The notes beneath the pieces are model-generated. The model did no database searches. It saw only the letters and a program-made list of their open reading frames with translations, and was not told where the DNA came from. A program made the translations under genes and the position numbers. A stretch of 64,000 nt of DNA from Sphingomonadaceae bacterium (GTDB lineage Bacteria; Pseudomonadota; Alphaproteobacteria; Sphingomonadales; Sphingomonadaceae): the NCBI GenBank assembly GCA_947473355.1, contig CANJCQ010000010.1, forward strand, positions 1 to 64,000. Reading direction: 5' to 3'. Of the stretch, positions 43,320 through 53,082 are shown in pieces; within the stretch, counting starts at the first letter, position 1, and each line of letters begins with the position of its first letter.

Positions 43320-46124
43320 ATGACTACGCGCATGCTAATCGATGCGCGCCACCCGGAAGAAACCCGGGTGGCGGTGCTAAAAGGCAATCGGATTGAGGAA
43401 TTCGACTTTGAATCTGCCGATCACAAGCAGATCAAGGGCAACATCTATCTCGCCAAGGTAACCCGGGTTGAACCATCGCTGCAGGCGGCATTTGTCGACT
43501 TCGGCGGCAATCGCCACGGCTTTCTGGCCTTCAGCGAAATCCACCCCGATTACTACCAGATCCCCAAGGACGACCGTGACCGGTTGCTCGCCGAAGAGGC
43601 TGCCCACGCCGAGGAAGAAGCCGCGCTGCGCGCTGCCGAAGATGCCGACGACGAGGAATACGAAGCCAGCGAAGGCGAAAATGGCCGCGGCGATTTCGCT
43701 GACGACTATGAAAGCGACGGTTATGACGATCGCGGCGGCCTGACCGAAATCGATACTTCCGAGAAGGATCAGGTCGATACCTTCGAAGGTGGCCCCGGCG
43801 ATGACGGTGCCGACGACGACGGATATGACGAGAACGAAGATCGCGGTGAAGATCGCGATTCACGCGACGGCGATGACGAGTCCGCTTCGCGCGACGACGA
43901 AGAATCCAGCGAGGATCGCCCACAACAGGGCCGCCGCCGCCAGGGTGGTCGTGGCCGGGGCCGTGCCAAGGAAGCCGACGAACTGCGCGCCAAGCGCATG
44001 GCGCTGCGTCGCCGCTACAAGATCCAGGACGTCATCCACCGGCGCCAGGTGCTGCTGGTTCAGGTCGTCAAGGAAGAACGCGGCAACAAGGGCGCAGCGC
44101 TGACAAGCTATCTCAGCCTGGCCGGCCGCTATTGCGTGCTGATGCCCAATTCCAGCCACGGCGGCGGCATCAGCCGCAAGATCAATTCGGCAGCTGACCG
44201 CAAGCGGCTCAAATCGATTGTTGCCGAGATGAGCCTGCCCAAGTCGATGGGCTGCATCGTGCGCACTGCCGGGCTCCAGCGCACCAAGGTCGAGATCAAG
44301 CGCGATTTCGATTATCTCGCACGGCTGTGGGACGGAATCCGCGAAACAACGCTGGGCTCCTCCGCCCCCGCGCTGATCCATTCGGACAGCGACCTGATCA
44401 AGCGCGCCATCCGCGATATCTATAACAAGGATATCGAGGACGTCGTGGTCGAGGGTGAAGGCGGATATCGCGCCGCCCGCGATTTCATGAAGCTGTTGAT
44501 GCCAAGCCACGCAAAGCGCGTGAAGGCCTATTCCGACCCGGTCCCGCTGTTCCAGCGCTATGGCGCGGAAGACCAGCTTTCGGCGATGTACGATCCGTTC
44601 GTCCAGCTCAAGTCCGGCGGCTATATTGTTATCAACCCGACCGAAGCGCTGGTTTCGATCGATATCAACTCGGGCCGTTCGACCAAGGAATACGGCATCG
44701 AGGCGACCGCGCTCAACACCAACCTCGAAGCCGCGCGCGAAATCGCCCGCCAGCTGCGCCTGCGCGACATGGCCGGGCTGGTGGTGATCGATTTCATCGA
44801 CATGGAATACTCGTCCAACATCCGCAAGGTTGAGAAGGCGATGAAGGATGCGCTGCGCAATGATCGCGCCCGCATCCAGGTCGGCCGCATCTCCAGCTTC
44901 GGCCTCCTGGAAATGAGCCGCCAGCGCCTGCGCACCGGTGTGCTCGAGGCCACCACCCGCTCCTGCCCGCACTGCGACGGCACTGGCCTTGTCCGCACGG
45001 CAAGTTCGTCAGGCCTCTCGGCGCTGCGCATGATCGAAGACGAAGCGGCACAAGGCAAGGGCTCGGTCATCACCCTGTTCGCCAGCCAGGAAGCCTCGAT
45101 TTATGTGCTGAACAACAAGCGCGCCGATCTGGCTGAAATCGAAACGCTCTATGGTGTGCGGGTCGAAGTCGTGCCGGAAGGGGAAAACGAGGGCGCCAAG
45201 ATGCGCGTCGCCTCATCTGGCCCGCGCAATGAGTTCGTTCCGCAATTCGGGCCAATCGTTCTCGAAGAAGACGACGAGGACTTGCCCGAGGAAGAATTCG
45301 ACGAGGAAGAAGCCGAGGAAACCCGCGAGCGCATCGACGAAGACGAAGGCCGCTCGCGCCGGGGCAAGCGCCGCCGGGGCGGTCGTGGCCGCGATCACCG
45401 CGATGATCGGCCTGAAGGTGAAGGTGCCGAGACTTCTGCTGACGGTCAGGATGCCGGAAACGGAGAGGAAGAGGCCGGCGGCTCTGAAGCTGCCGAGCGC
45501 GAGGATGAAGGCAGTGAAGATGGCGAAGGACCGCGCAAGCGCCGCCGCCGTGGTCGCCGCCGGCGTGGTGGTCGCGGACGCGGTGACGGCGAAGGCGAAG
45601 CTCAGGCAGGTGAAGGCGAAGCTGGCTCGGATGAAAATTCCGACGAGGCTGGAGCCGAACCCGCTGCGGAAGCAGTCCAGGCAGAAGCTGAGCCCGAAGC
45701 CGGGGAAGCCGAGCCTGCACCCAAAAAGCGGGCAAGTCGCCGCAAGGCTGTCGTAGCCGAAGTAGCCGACGAAGTGGTTGAGCCTGCCGAAGCCGAAGCG
45801 CCGGTTGCAGCCGAAGCCGAAGCTGAACCAGCAGCCAAACCGAAGCGCTCACGCCGCAAGACGGCCGAAGCTCCGGTTGAAGCTGAGGCAGAAGCTCCGG
45901 TTGAGCCTCAGGTCGAGCCTGTAGCCGAAGTGGCCGCCGAACCAGCGCCCGCCAAACCGGCCCGCGCCCGGCGCAAGAAGGCAGCAAGCGACGATAGCGG
46001 AGATGTCACCGTTCCATCTGAAGACCAGCCAGCGCAAGATGCCGAAAGCGCAGCGGCTGGAGATGAAGTCGGCGAAGACGGGTCCCCGCGTCGGGGCTGG
46101 TGGCAGCGTACTTTCGGAAATTGA
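43320..46124 (+). CDS. rne: Ribonuclease E
   Basis: 934 residues. The S1 domain (about 35-90) is interrupted by an acidic, Asp/Glu/Arg-rich insertion at 91-230 and resumes at YKIQDVIHRRQVLLVQV. The catalytic Asp residues are in VSIDINSGRST (about 447) and VVIDFIDMEYS (about 490). The zinc link is CPHCDGTG (about 548). The long C-terminal arm is a low-complexity Glu/Ala/Arg scaffold. The C-terminus ends in RRGWWQRTFGN, matching the GWW motif that binds PNPase in Caulobacter. It starts RNA decay and rRNA processing. The SD GGAG is 8 bases before the ATG. Confidence 0.97.
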   Translation: MTTRMLIDARHPEETRVAVLKGNRIEEFDFESADHKQIKGNIYLAKVTRVEPSLQAAFVDFGGNRHGFLAFSEIHPDYYQIPKDDRDRLLAEEAAHAEEEAALRAAEDADDEEYEASEGENGRGDFADDYESDGYDDRGGLTEIDTSEKDQVDTFEGGPGDDGADDDGYDENEDRGEDRDSRDGDDESASRDDEESSEDRPQQGRRRQGGRGRGRAKEADELRAKRMALRRRYKIQDVIHRRQVLLVQVVKEERGNKGAALTSYLSLAGRYCVLMPNSSHGGGISRKINSAADRKRLKSIVAEMSLPKSMGCIVRTAGLQRTKVEIKRDFDYLARLWDGIRETTLGSSAPALIHSDSDLIKRAIRDIYNKDIEDVVVEGEGGYRAARDFMKLLMPSHAKRVKAYSDPVPLFQRYGAEDQLSAMYDPFVQLKSGGYIVINPTEALVSIDINSGRSTKEYGIEATALNTNLEAAREIARQLRLRDMAGLVVIDFIDMEYSSNIRKVEKAMKDALRNDRARIQVGRISSFGLLEMSRQRLRTGVLEATTRSCPHCDGTGLVRTASSSGLSALRMIEDEAAQGKGSVITLFASQEASIYVLNNKRADLAEIETLYGVRVEVVPEGENEGAKMRVASSGPRNEFVPQFGPIVLEEDDEDLPEEEFDEEEAEETRERIDEDEGRSRRGKRRRGGRGRDHRDDRPEGEGAETSADGQDAGNGEEEAGGSEAAEREDEGSEDGEGPRKRRRRGRRRRGGRGRGDGEGEAQAGEGEAGSDENSDEAGAEPAAEAVQAEAEPEAGEAEPAPKKRASRRKAVVAEVADEVVEPAEAEAPVAAEAEAEPAAKPKRSRRKTAEAPVEAEAEAPVEPQVEPVAEVAAEPAPAKPARARRKKAASDDSGDVTVPSEDQPAQDAESAAAGDEVGEDGSPRRGWWQRTFGN

Positions 46125-46131
46125 GACGAGC

Positions 46132-46167
46132 GGGGACTCTCTGCCATAGGGCGGAGAGTCCCCTTCT
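46132..46167 (+). terminator. Rho-independent terminator of rne
   Basis: GGGGACTCTC (46132-46141) and GAGAGTCCCC (46154-46163) form a perfect 10-base-pair stem with a 12-base loop, 7 bases after the rne stop. TTCTCTTT follows. It is the clearest terminator in the window. Confidence 0.9.
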
Positions 46168-46225
46168 CTTTGATTGACCCATTACCGCAATTGACGATCC
46201 GGCCCGCCGGGGCCAGGCTGCGCCG

Positions 46226-46822
46226 ATGATCCAGCCCGATCCCCCCGCCCGCATGCCGCAAGTCGGCCCGAATGACTTCACCGACGAAACTCGCGCTTTC
46301 TTCGATCAATGGACCGGCGGCATCTTCAAGGGCGCGGACCAGAACCCGGTGCTGCGCACCTTCGCGCACCACCCAAAGCTCGCCGGGCTGTTCTCGGCGC
46401 TCAATGTCCATTTGCTCAGCACCAACACTGTGCCAGTCAAGCTGCGCCAGATCGCGATCATGCGCACCGCCTGGATCACCGGCGCAGTCTACATGTGGTC
46501 AAGCCACCTCAACACCAGCATCAACTGCGGCCTCTCTGACGACATGTATGCGCCGATCCAGAACGGGCCGGATGATCCTTACTTCACGCCATTCGAACGC
46601 GTGGTCATGCTGGCCACGGAGGAACTGGTGGAACTCCACAAGATCGGCGATGCCAATTGGCAGGCGCTTATGGCCGACTGGAACAATCAGCAGATGCTCG
46701 ATTTCATGTTCACTGTCGGCACTTATGCCATGGTGGCGGGCGTTATGCGCTCGACCGGGGCAGAGCGCTTGCCAGACCTGCTGGCGCTGGCCGAGAAGTA
46801 TGGGGCGCCTTCGCCTGATTAG
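46226..46822 (+). CDS. Carboxymuconolactone decarboxylase (CMD/AhpD-like) family protein
   Basis: 198 residues. KLRQIAIMRTAWITGAVYMWSSHL and the helix bundle that follows fit the CMD superfamily, including the conserved His in WSSHL. The CxxC of AhpD-type disulfide reductases is absent, so peroxidase activity is unlikely, and a decarboxylase or an uncharacterised role is more probable. It stands alone after the rne terminator. Its stop interlocks with that of the molybdopterin oxidoreductase gene in the four bases 46819-46822. Confidence 0.86.
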   Translation: MIQPDPPARMPQVGPNDFTDETRAFFDQWTGGIFKGADQNPVLRTFAHHPKLAGLFSALNVHLLSTNTVPVKLRQIAIMRTAWITGAVYMWSSHLNTSINCGLSDDMYAPIQNGPDDPYFTPFERVVMLATEELVELHKIGDANWQALMADWNNQQMLDFMFTVGTYAMVAGVMRSTGAERLPDLLALAEKYGAPSPD

Positions 46823-48966
46823 GCGGCGGTGATTTTCACCGGCACTCCCGAAAAGCGTGGCATGAAATTGATCGGCTGAAGCTCTTCACTCAGCGAAGTC
46901 AGCTGCCCGACATTGGCCCCGCCATCGGCGAGCACATCACCCGTCCCCACCAGTGGCCCGAACATGTGGGTCATTGAAACCACCCCGCGCCGAAGTCGGT
47001 TCTCTGCCCGGGCCAGCGTCTGGATCGTCCCGAACTGCGATGCAATCTCGACCTGCGCATCCTCGGCGATCCCCGCCGCAGCCATGTCCTCAGGGTTCAT
47101 GTAAGCATAGTTCACTGGATACCGCCGCCGCGTCTCGCGGCTTTCGCGGTAAGCGCTGTTCACCGCGTGGAGAATGCGGCGACAGGTGAGGCGGAAGGGG
47201 AAATCCGCTTCCGGCTCCGCGTCCACCAAAGCCGCAAGTTCCGCTGCAACATCCGGCGGGCACAGCTCCAGCCTGCCAAGAACCGATGGTGCAGGCAGCA
47301 CCAAGCGCTGTGCATCGGCAGGCCGGACTCCGCCGGGGCTGGCCTTGATCACATCGAACGGCACCGCGCTGTCCTTCGCCAGCCAGCGAAACAGCGCTTC
47401 CGGATCGGGCTTCTCGTTTAGACTCAGCGGCAGGCCCTCTGGAATATCGCGATAATTCAGCCCATAGTTCCAGAACTTGAAAGTCAGCGGCACACCCATC
47501 CGCGCGGCCAGACCCCAGAACACCTCCCAGTCATGGATCACGCCTTGAGCTGGCGCGACCACGGCATCGGTATATTGCACGAAGGCCTCGGGAAACATGC
47601 CGTCGCCCGAAACAGAGAGCTCGGGTCGCTCGAACGGCTGGCTTGTGGCCAGAACATATTCGGCAACCTTTCCGGTCTCGTTCTGGCGGCAATCGAGCGA
47701 CACCAGCAGGTCGAGGTGCCCGAACGCTTTGGCTGCCACCGCAGGATCGCCCAAGGCCATCAGCGGATCGCCGCCAAAGCAGATCAGCGCGCGGATACGG
47801 TCTGGCGAGTCCGCCATGATCTCGCCGGGCAGCAAGGCCGTCGGAAATTCGCCGACCAGCGCGCCGGTATCCTCGCTCACGCACCTCGGCTCGGCTTCAA
47901 AGCTGCGCGTGGGTGACATGGCCATCTCGAAGGTGTCCTTGGCGCGCAAGGTTCCCGGATTGCGCACCAGATCGCCCGCGCGGCGATAACCGCCGGCCAG
48001 CGCGTTGATCAGCTCGATCATGTGATCGGCGAGGTTGGAATTTGCCGCCATCGACGGCCCGGTGCCGCTTCCCGAAATCGGTCGCTCCGCCTCGCCGAGC
48101 CACCTGGCCGCAAGCTCGATCTGTTCGACCGGCACATCCGCTCGTGCCGCTGCCAATTCCGGCGTGAAAGGCGCCAATGCCGCGCGCAATTCGTCCAGCT
48201 GGATGCACCAGCGCGCGGCGAATTCTGCATCGTATGTCCCATCGCGCAGCAACACATGCGCCAGAGCAGCGAAAATCTCGGCATCATGGCCGGGCAGCGG
48301 CTGGATCAGCAGATCGGCGTAACGCGCGGTCTCGGTACGGCGCGGATCGACGATAATCACTTTGCAGCCGCGCGCCTTCGCCGCCTCAAAACCGCGCGCC
48401 GGGGCGCAGGTTTCAGCGAGCGCAAAAGGCACGCCCTGATGGCTGACCAGCGGATTGCCGCCCGCGAGCAAAATCAGATCGGCATCGCGCATGGCATGGC
48501 GCCCGCTCGCCATCACGCCCATCCGCGCCATGGTCACCCACTTGGCTGACTGATCGATCGTCATCGAGGAGAAGAAATTGGGCGTGCCGATCTCGGCCAC
48601 GAAAGCGCGCTCGAGCAGATTGCCCATCACAGAGCGATAGGCCCCGGTGCCATGATAGACCGCCACCGCGCGCGGCCCATGTTCGGCGATCAGCGCTGAC
48701 AGTTTCGCCGCAATCTCATCGAGCGCTGCATCGGCTGCGATCGATACGAATGCCCCGTCCTCGCCGCGCTTCAGGCTGGAATGCAGCCTAGCTTCCATGC
48801 CATTGTGCAGCTCGACCGCAGCGAGCCCCTTGGGGCACATGTAGCCGCCATAGGGCGACTTGCTGCCATCAGGCCGGGCGGCCAGCATGCGGCCCCGCTC
48901 AACGTCAACTTCCATCGAACACTGCGCGCCGCAATTGCGGCAGAAGGTTTTGACGGTCTCAGCCAT
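46819..48966 (-). CDS. Molybdopterin (bis-MGD) oxidoreductase, DMSO reductase family
   Basis: 715 residues. Cys9, Cys12, Cys16 and Cys44 (CRNCGAQC and GYMCPKG) ligate an N-terminal [4Fe-4S] cluster, with Lys46 after the last Cys. LLAGGNPLVSHQGVPFALA and ICFGGDPLMALGD bind the two MGD cofactors. The C-terminal domain has SQFGTIQTLARAENRLRRG. No twin-arginine signal is present, so it is cytoplasmic. No electron transfer or chaperone partner is beside it. Its substrate is unknown. Confidence 0.92.
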   Translation of the reverse strand: MAETVKTFCRNCGAQCSMEVDVERGRMLAARPDGSKSPYGGYMCPKGLAAVELHNGMEARLHSSLKRGEDGAFVSIAADAALDEIAAKLSALIAEHGPRAVAVYHGTGAYRSVMGNLLERAFVAEIGTPNFFSSMTIDQSAKWVTMARMGVMASGRHAMRDADLILLAGGNPLVSHQGVPFALAETCAPARGFEAAKARGCKVIIVDPRRTETARYADLLIQPLPGHDAEIFAALAHVLLRDGTYDAEFAARWCIQLDELRAALAPFTPELAAARADVPVEQIELAARWLGEAERPISGSGTGPSMAANSNLADHMIELINALAGGYRRAGDLVRNPGTLRAKDTFEMAMSPTRSFEAEPRCVSEDTGALVGEFPTALLPGEIMADSPDRIRALICFGGDPLMALGDPAVAAKAFGHLDLLVSLDCRQNETGKVAEYVLATSQPFERPELSVSGDGMFPEAFVQYTDAVVAPAQGVIHDWEVFWGLAARMGVPLTFKFWNYGLNYRDIPEGLPLSLNEKPDPEALFRWLAKDSAVPFDVIKASPGGVRPADAQRLVLPAPSVLGRLELCPPDVAAELAALVDAEPEADFPFRLTCRRILHAVNSAYRESRETRRRYPVNYAYMNPEDMAAAGIAEDAQVEIASQFGTIQTLARAENRLRRGVVSMTHMFGPLVGTGDVLADGGANVGQLTSLSEELQPINFMPRFSGVPVKITAA

Positions 48967-49179
48967 AGCCTCAGGCTAGCTCAATTACCGCACATGGGAA
49001 GAGACATCTGCCGCTTCCTGAATGGCATGTTCCTGACACGAATACGACACAGCGAGTCTCACGATGCTCAAAGTCAACATTTCTTGGTGATTTTTTTACC
49101 CTTATCCCCAATAAATAATTATCATTGCCGCGAATCGATCCGCGAATCGGGATCGGGGCAATCTGGGGACAATGGCAGC

Positions 49180-50133
49180 ATGGGAACCGTTACCGGACAA
49201 CTGGGTCGCAACTCACCGGTCACGCAGTTCGCAGCGAAGGACTGGGACCTGGGCGGTGAACATCCCGGCGTGGTTCTCCACGATGTCGCATCCCGGCCCC
49301 GTCCGGCGGGCCATGTTATTGTCTTTGCCAATGAAAAGGGCGGCGTTGGCAAATCGACGCTGGCCTTCCACACCGCCATTGCCCTGTGTGACGCGGGCAA
49401 GAAGGTTGCCGTCATCGATCTCGATCATGGCCAGGCGACGCTGTCGGGCGCGCTGATCAATCGGGAGGCTACGTGCCGCCTGCTCAAGGTCGGCCTGCCC
49501 AGCCCGCGCTATGTCGCCTTTTCGCAGAGCAGCGCCGCCTGCCTCAGCCAGGAAATCGCCCGGATCGGTTCGGACTGCGCCTTTGTGTTGATCGACGTTG
49601 CGGGGGGCGGTTCGCCCATCGCACGGCGCGCCATTGCCATGGCCGATAGTCTGGTAACCCCGGTCAGCAGCTCATTCGCCGATATCGATCTGCTCGGACA
49701 GTTCGATGCGATAAGCCTGCGGCTCAAGCGGCTTGGCCGGTTTTCCAGGTTGGTCGGAGGTCTCCGCAAGGCTCGAACCGACGCCCGTCTGCCGGATCTG
49801 GATTGGCTAGTGGTGCCCAATCGCAGCCGGCACACAGGCAGCACCAATGAGGCAATCATCAGCCAGGCGCTTGCCAAGCTCTCCACGAAGGCAGACTTCC
49901 GCTTGGCTCAGGGTCTGGGCGAGCGCGTCGCCTACCGCGAGCTGTTCCTCTATGGCCTGACCCACTTCGACCTGAAGCGCATCCCCAACCTGGGGCGGGT
50001 CAAGGCCACTGCCCGCGATGAGATCTCCCAGCTGCTCGCCGACCTGCAATTGCCTGCGGACGACGAGGAACAGGCTGATCTGTTTGCAGCGGGAATGGCC
50101 GTCAAGGAACAGGTTCTGGCGGCAACAGCCTGA
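49180..50133 (+). CDS. mipZ: ParA/MipZ-family ATPase
   Basis: 317 residues from the ATG at 49180. The deviant Walker A is NEKGGVGKST at residues 51-60. KVAVIDLDHGQATLSGAL and FVLIDVAGGGSP match Walker A' and B regions of MipZ. MipZ inhibits FtsZ away from midcell in alphaproteobacteria. The N-terminal 45 residues are longer than in Caulobacter. The frame is open 399 bases further upstream but overlaps the divergent gene. The upstream 210-base region is AT-rich and probably holds its promoter. A different ParA-like role cannot be excluded. Confidence 0.78.
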   Translation: MGTVTGQLGRNSPVTQFAAKDWDLGGEHPGVVLHDVASRPRPAGHVIVFANEKGGVGKSTLAFHTAIALCDAGKKVAVIDLDHGQATLSGALINREATCRLLKVGLPSPRYVAFSQSSAACLSQEIARIGSDCAFVLIDVAGGGSPIARRAIAMADSLVTPVSSSFADIDLLGQFDAISLRLKRLGRFSRLVGGLRKARTDARLPDLDWLVVPNRSRHTGSTNEAIISQALAKLSTKADFRLAQGLGERVAYRELFLYGLTHFDLKRIPNLGRVKATARDEISQLLADLQLPADDEEQADLFAAGMAVKEQVLAATA

Positions 50134-50156
50134 CCAGGCCACGCCCGCCTGACCGA

Positions 50157-51113
50157 TCAGGTCTGCGCCGCAATCATCGCCTTGGCCACGGCCAGCAATT
50201 CCGCAAAATCGCCCTCAGCCGAAGGGATCGCCTTGCGGAAGCAGGCAAAGCCGTGGATCGTGCCTGCCACTTCGCGGTAGGTCACATCGACCCCCGCCTC
50301 GATGCATTTCGCTGCATAGGCCCGGCCATTGTCGCGCAGCGGATCGAGCCCGGCAGTGACCACGAAAGTCGGCGGCAAACCTGCCTGATCGGCCAGCAGC
50401 GGCGAACCGCGCCAGTGGGCATTGTCGCAGCCATAAGCCTTTTCGTAATAGGCCATGTCGGTTGAATCGAGGCCGAAGCCGCTGCCGAATGTTTCCGCTG
50501 AGGCATATTTGCGGCTGCCATCAGCGCGCGGATAGATCGGCCATTGCATCAGCACCGGCAGCGCGGCGGGCTTCTCGCGCAGGGCCAGTGCCGTAACGAT
50601 GGTCAGCGTCGCCCCGGCACTGTCGCCGCACAGCACGAGGCTGGTGAATTCCCGCCTCAATGCCGCGCCGTTTTGGGCGATCCAGCGAGCAGCGGCCTCG
50701 CAATCATCGGGCCCGGCTGGCCATGGATGTTCGGGCGCGAGCCGGTATTCAACCGAGACCACCGGCAAATCGAGCCCGCGGGCAATTGCCGCTGCCATTC
50801 CAGCGTGAGTATCGATCGAGCCGACCACAAAGCCGCCGCCGTGGTAGAACACCACCACCGGGCCTGCGTCGCGATTTGCGCGCGGATCGAACAGGCGCAG
50901 CTCGATCTCCCCGCACGGCCCCGGCATGGTCAGCCGCAAATCCGTGCCTAGCTCGCCAACCGGTTGATCGAGCGCGCCCAGCATTTGGGCGATCACTTCC
51001 TTGGGCACAGCCCGCATCATCGCGATGGTCTCGTCATTCATTGGCGGACGCGGACTGGCCTCCATCATATCGAGATAGGCCCGCACGTCGGGGCGGATGA
51101 AATGGTCTGTCAT
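50157..51113 (-). CDS. Alpha/beta hydrolase of the HSL family (family IV esterase/lipase)
   Basis: 318 residues. HGGGFVVGS (His91-Gly94) is the HSL oxyanion hole, GDSAG gives the nucleophile Ser165, LDPLRDNGR the acid, and TIHGFACF the His. It hydrolyses short-chain esters in the cytoplasm. It is the last gene of the four-gene minus-strand operon 50157-52982, after the GST, cupin and SDR genes. The substrate is probably an ester from the catabolic pathway, an inference from position. Confidence 0.92.
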   Translation of the reverse strand: MTDHFIRPDVRAYLDMMEASPRPPMNDETIAMMRAVPKEVIAQMLGALDQPVGELGTDLRLTMPGPCGEIELRLFDPRANRDAGPVVVFYHGGGFVVGSIDTHAGMAAAIARGLDLPVVSVEYRLAPEHPWPAGPDDCEAAARWIAQNGAALRREFTSLVLCGDSAGATLTIVTALALREKPAALPVLMQWPIYPRADGSRKYASAETFGSGFGLDSTDMAYYEKAYGCDNAHWRGSPLLADQAGLPPTFVVTAGLDPLRDNGRAYAAKCIEAGVDVTYREVAGTIHGFACFRKAIPSAEGDFAELLAVAKAMIAAQT

Positions 51114-51117
51114 CGGT

Positions 51118-51777
51118 TCAGTCCTTCTTGAGCCACAGGGCGCGAATTTCAGGGTCGATCATGCCGACCTGCAAAGCCTTCTGCACCGCAGGCCGCGCCG
51201 CAATGCGCGCGTGCCATGCGGCGAGCGCGGGGAAGGCATCAAGCCCGCCGCCATTGCCGGGATAGGAATTGATCCAGGTCCAGCAGCACATGTCGGCGAT
51301 GGAATAGTCCCCGGCAAGATAGTCGCGGGCCCCAAGGCCGCGCTCCAGCACGCCGAACAGGCGGCCGGTCTCGCGGGTATAGCGGCTCAGCGCAAACTCC
51401 AGTTCCTCTGGCTTGCGCTGCCCCTTTTGCCCCATGCGGGTGAAGTAATTTACCTGCCCCGACATCGGCCCCAGCCCCGCCATCTGCCAGAACAGCCAGG
51501 AGTCGATCCGGGCGCGGGTCGGCTCGTCTTTCGGGTAAAACAGCCCCGTTTTGCGGGCGAGATATTGCAGGATCGCCCCGGATTCGAATACCGTCACCTC
51601 GCCATCCACCAGCGCCGGAATCCGGTTGTTGGGATTGATCGCGGTGAAGGCAGGTTCGAACTGCTCGTCCTTGAGGATGTTGATCATCACCACATCATAG
51701 GCGAGCCCCATCTCCTCCAGCGCGATGGTCACCTTGTGGGCATTGAGCGTCGGGAAATAATAGAGCTGGAGGGTCAC
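51118..51777 (-). CDS. Glutathione S-transferase
   Basis: 219 residues. The thioredoxin-like N-terminal domain has YFPTLNAHKVTIALEE and NPNNRIPALVDG with ESGAILQYLA for the gamma-glutamyl site. The C-terminal helix bundle has YLAGDYSIADMCCW. It is close to the YfcG/Ure2-like GSTs. It conjugates or reduces a substrate with glutathione. Its start overlaps the cupin stop (51774-51777), and 4 bases separate it from the hydrolase gene. Confidence 0.9.
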   Translation of the reverse strand: MTLQLYYFPTLNAHKVTIALEEMGLAYDVVMINILKDEQFEPAFTAINPNNRIPALVDGEVTVFESGAILQYLARKTGLFYPKDEPTRARIDSWLFWQMAGLGPMSGQVNYFTRMGQKGQRKPEELEFALSRYTRETGRLFGVLERGLGARDYLAGDYSIADMCCWTWINSYPGNGGGLDAFPALAAWHARIAARPAVQKALQVGMIDPEIRALWLKKD

Positions 51778-52229
51778 TTTTTGCCCCGAATCTCGCGGAA
51801 GCGCAGTTCCTGATGGGTGTAGGCCTCAAGGCCGATGTCGGGGAAGGTTGAAACATCCCAGGCATCGCGCCCGCCGATGTCGTAATAGACCGCAGGCTGG
51901 TCGCTGCGGTTCTGCAAGTGGTGGGCTATAGGCACCCCGGCCTTGAAGCCGATGCAATCGCCCGCGCGCAGAAGTTCTTCGCCCTCATCAGTCACTGCCA
52001 CCAGCTCGCCCGAAATCACCACCACCAGCTCATCGTTGTTGCGGTGCCAGTGGCGGTTGGTTGACCAGGCGCCGGGCGGCAGCTCGACCATGTTGACGCC
52101 GAACTGGGTCAGCTTCCACTGGCCGGTCAGCGGCCAGGTCTTGCGGCCCTTGAGCTTCGCGTCATACGGCGGCGGGTAGCCACTCTGGCCGGAACGGCCG
52201 GCTTCGGGCGCGATATTGCCTTTGGCCAT
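51774..52229 (-). CDS. Cupin-domain protein
   Basis: 151 residues. NRHWHRNNDELVVVISGELV carries the His residues of cupin motif 1, and GFKAGVPIAHHLQN is motif 2. Single-domain cupins may isomerise, decarboxylate or bind metals. It lies between SDR and GST genes in one operon. The function is not known. Confidence 0.82.
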   Translation of the reverse strand: MAKGNIAPEAGRSGQSGYPPPYDAKLKGRKTWPLTGQWKLTQFGVNMVELPPGAWSTNRHWHRNNDELVVVISGELVAVTDEGEELLRAGDCIGFKAGVPIAHHLQNRSDQPAVYYDIGGRDAWDVSTFPDIGLEAYTHQELRFREIRGKK

Positions 52230-52232
52230 GCG

Positions 52233-52982
52233 TCAGACCCCCGCCGCCATGCCGCCAGTCACCCGCAGCACTTCGCCGGTGATGAACCGCGCCTGTGGGC
52301 TGGTGAGAAACAGCATGGCATCGACGATATGCTCAGGCCCGCCGTCTTCCTCCAGCCACTGCATGGCCTTGACCCGCGCCATGGTTTCTGGCGGCAGCTC
52401 GGCCCGGATCGTATCGGTCAGCATCAGCCCGGGCGAAATTGCATTGACCCGCACCGGCGCCAGTTCGCGCCCGAAAGTGATCGTCAGCCCCGCCACGGCC
52501 AGCTTACTGTCGCCATAGGCCGAACCATGCATGTGCGCCGCCGAGGAGGAGATGTTGACCACTGATGCCCCCGCGCGGCCCTTCAGGTACGGAGCGGCGG
52601 CGATAGTGCAGCAGACCGTGCCCAGGACATTGACCTCGAACAGCCGCTTGGTCTTGGCAAAGCCCATCTTGAGGATCGGCTGGCCATATTCGTCGCTGTG
52701 CAGCCCGGCGTTGTTGATCAGAATGTCGATGCCGCCCTGAATTGCAGCAGCCTCGGCCATCACGGCAAGCATCCGCGCTTCATCGGTGACATCGCCCTGC
52801 AGCCCCGTCGCCAGCTGGCCCTTTGCGCGAATTCCCGCTGCCGCTGCTTCCGCCTCGGCCCCGTCGATATCGACCAGCACGACATGCGCGCCTTCTGCCG
52901 CCAGTGCCTCGCCAAACCCCTTGCCAAACCCGCGGCCACCGCCGGTGATGACGGCGATCTTGCCCGCCCGGTCAGTGCCCAT
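52233..52982 (-). CDS. Short-chain dehydrogenase/reductase (SDR)
   Basis: 249 residues from the ATG at 52982, with AAGGAG 8 bases upstream. The frame is open further to 53018. TGGGRGFG, INNAG and YGDSK are intact, so it is a complete SDR. It is first in a four-gene operon with cupin, GST and esterase, and is divergent from the SnoaL-like gene. The substrate is unknown. Confidence 0.9.
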   Translation of the reverse strand: MGTDRAGKIAVITGGGRGFGKGFGEALAAEGAHVVLVDIDGAEAEAAAAGIRAKGQLATGLQGDVTDEARMLAVMAEAAAIQGGIDILINNAGLHSDEYGQPILKMGFAKTKRLFEVNVLGTVCCTIAAAPYLKGRAGASVVNISSSAAHMHGSAYGDSKLAVAGLTITFGRELAPVRVNAISPGLMLTDTIRAELPPETMARVKAMQWLEEDGGPEHIVDAMLFLTSPQARFITGEVLRVTGGMAAGV

Positions 52983-53082
52983 TCCCGTTACTCCTTCTTG
53001 TTGCCCGCTTGATGGCATTGCGCGCTGCGCTTGTCAGCATCCGATTGGCCATGCACAGTCCCGGCGCGAAATCGGGAGAGAA

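Noticed and set aside
45070..45987. Minus-strand 305-residue frame inside rne
   Set aside because: It is a shadow of the low-complexity Glu/Ala/Arg scaffold of RNase E with no start signal or known motif.
48781..50133. MipZ-like reading frame extended upstream to 48781
   Set aside because: The upstream part overlaps the divergent oxidoreductase gene; homology begins at 49180.
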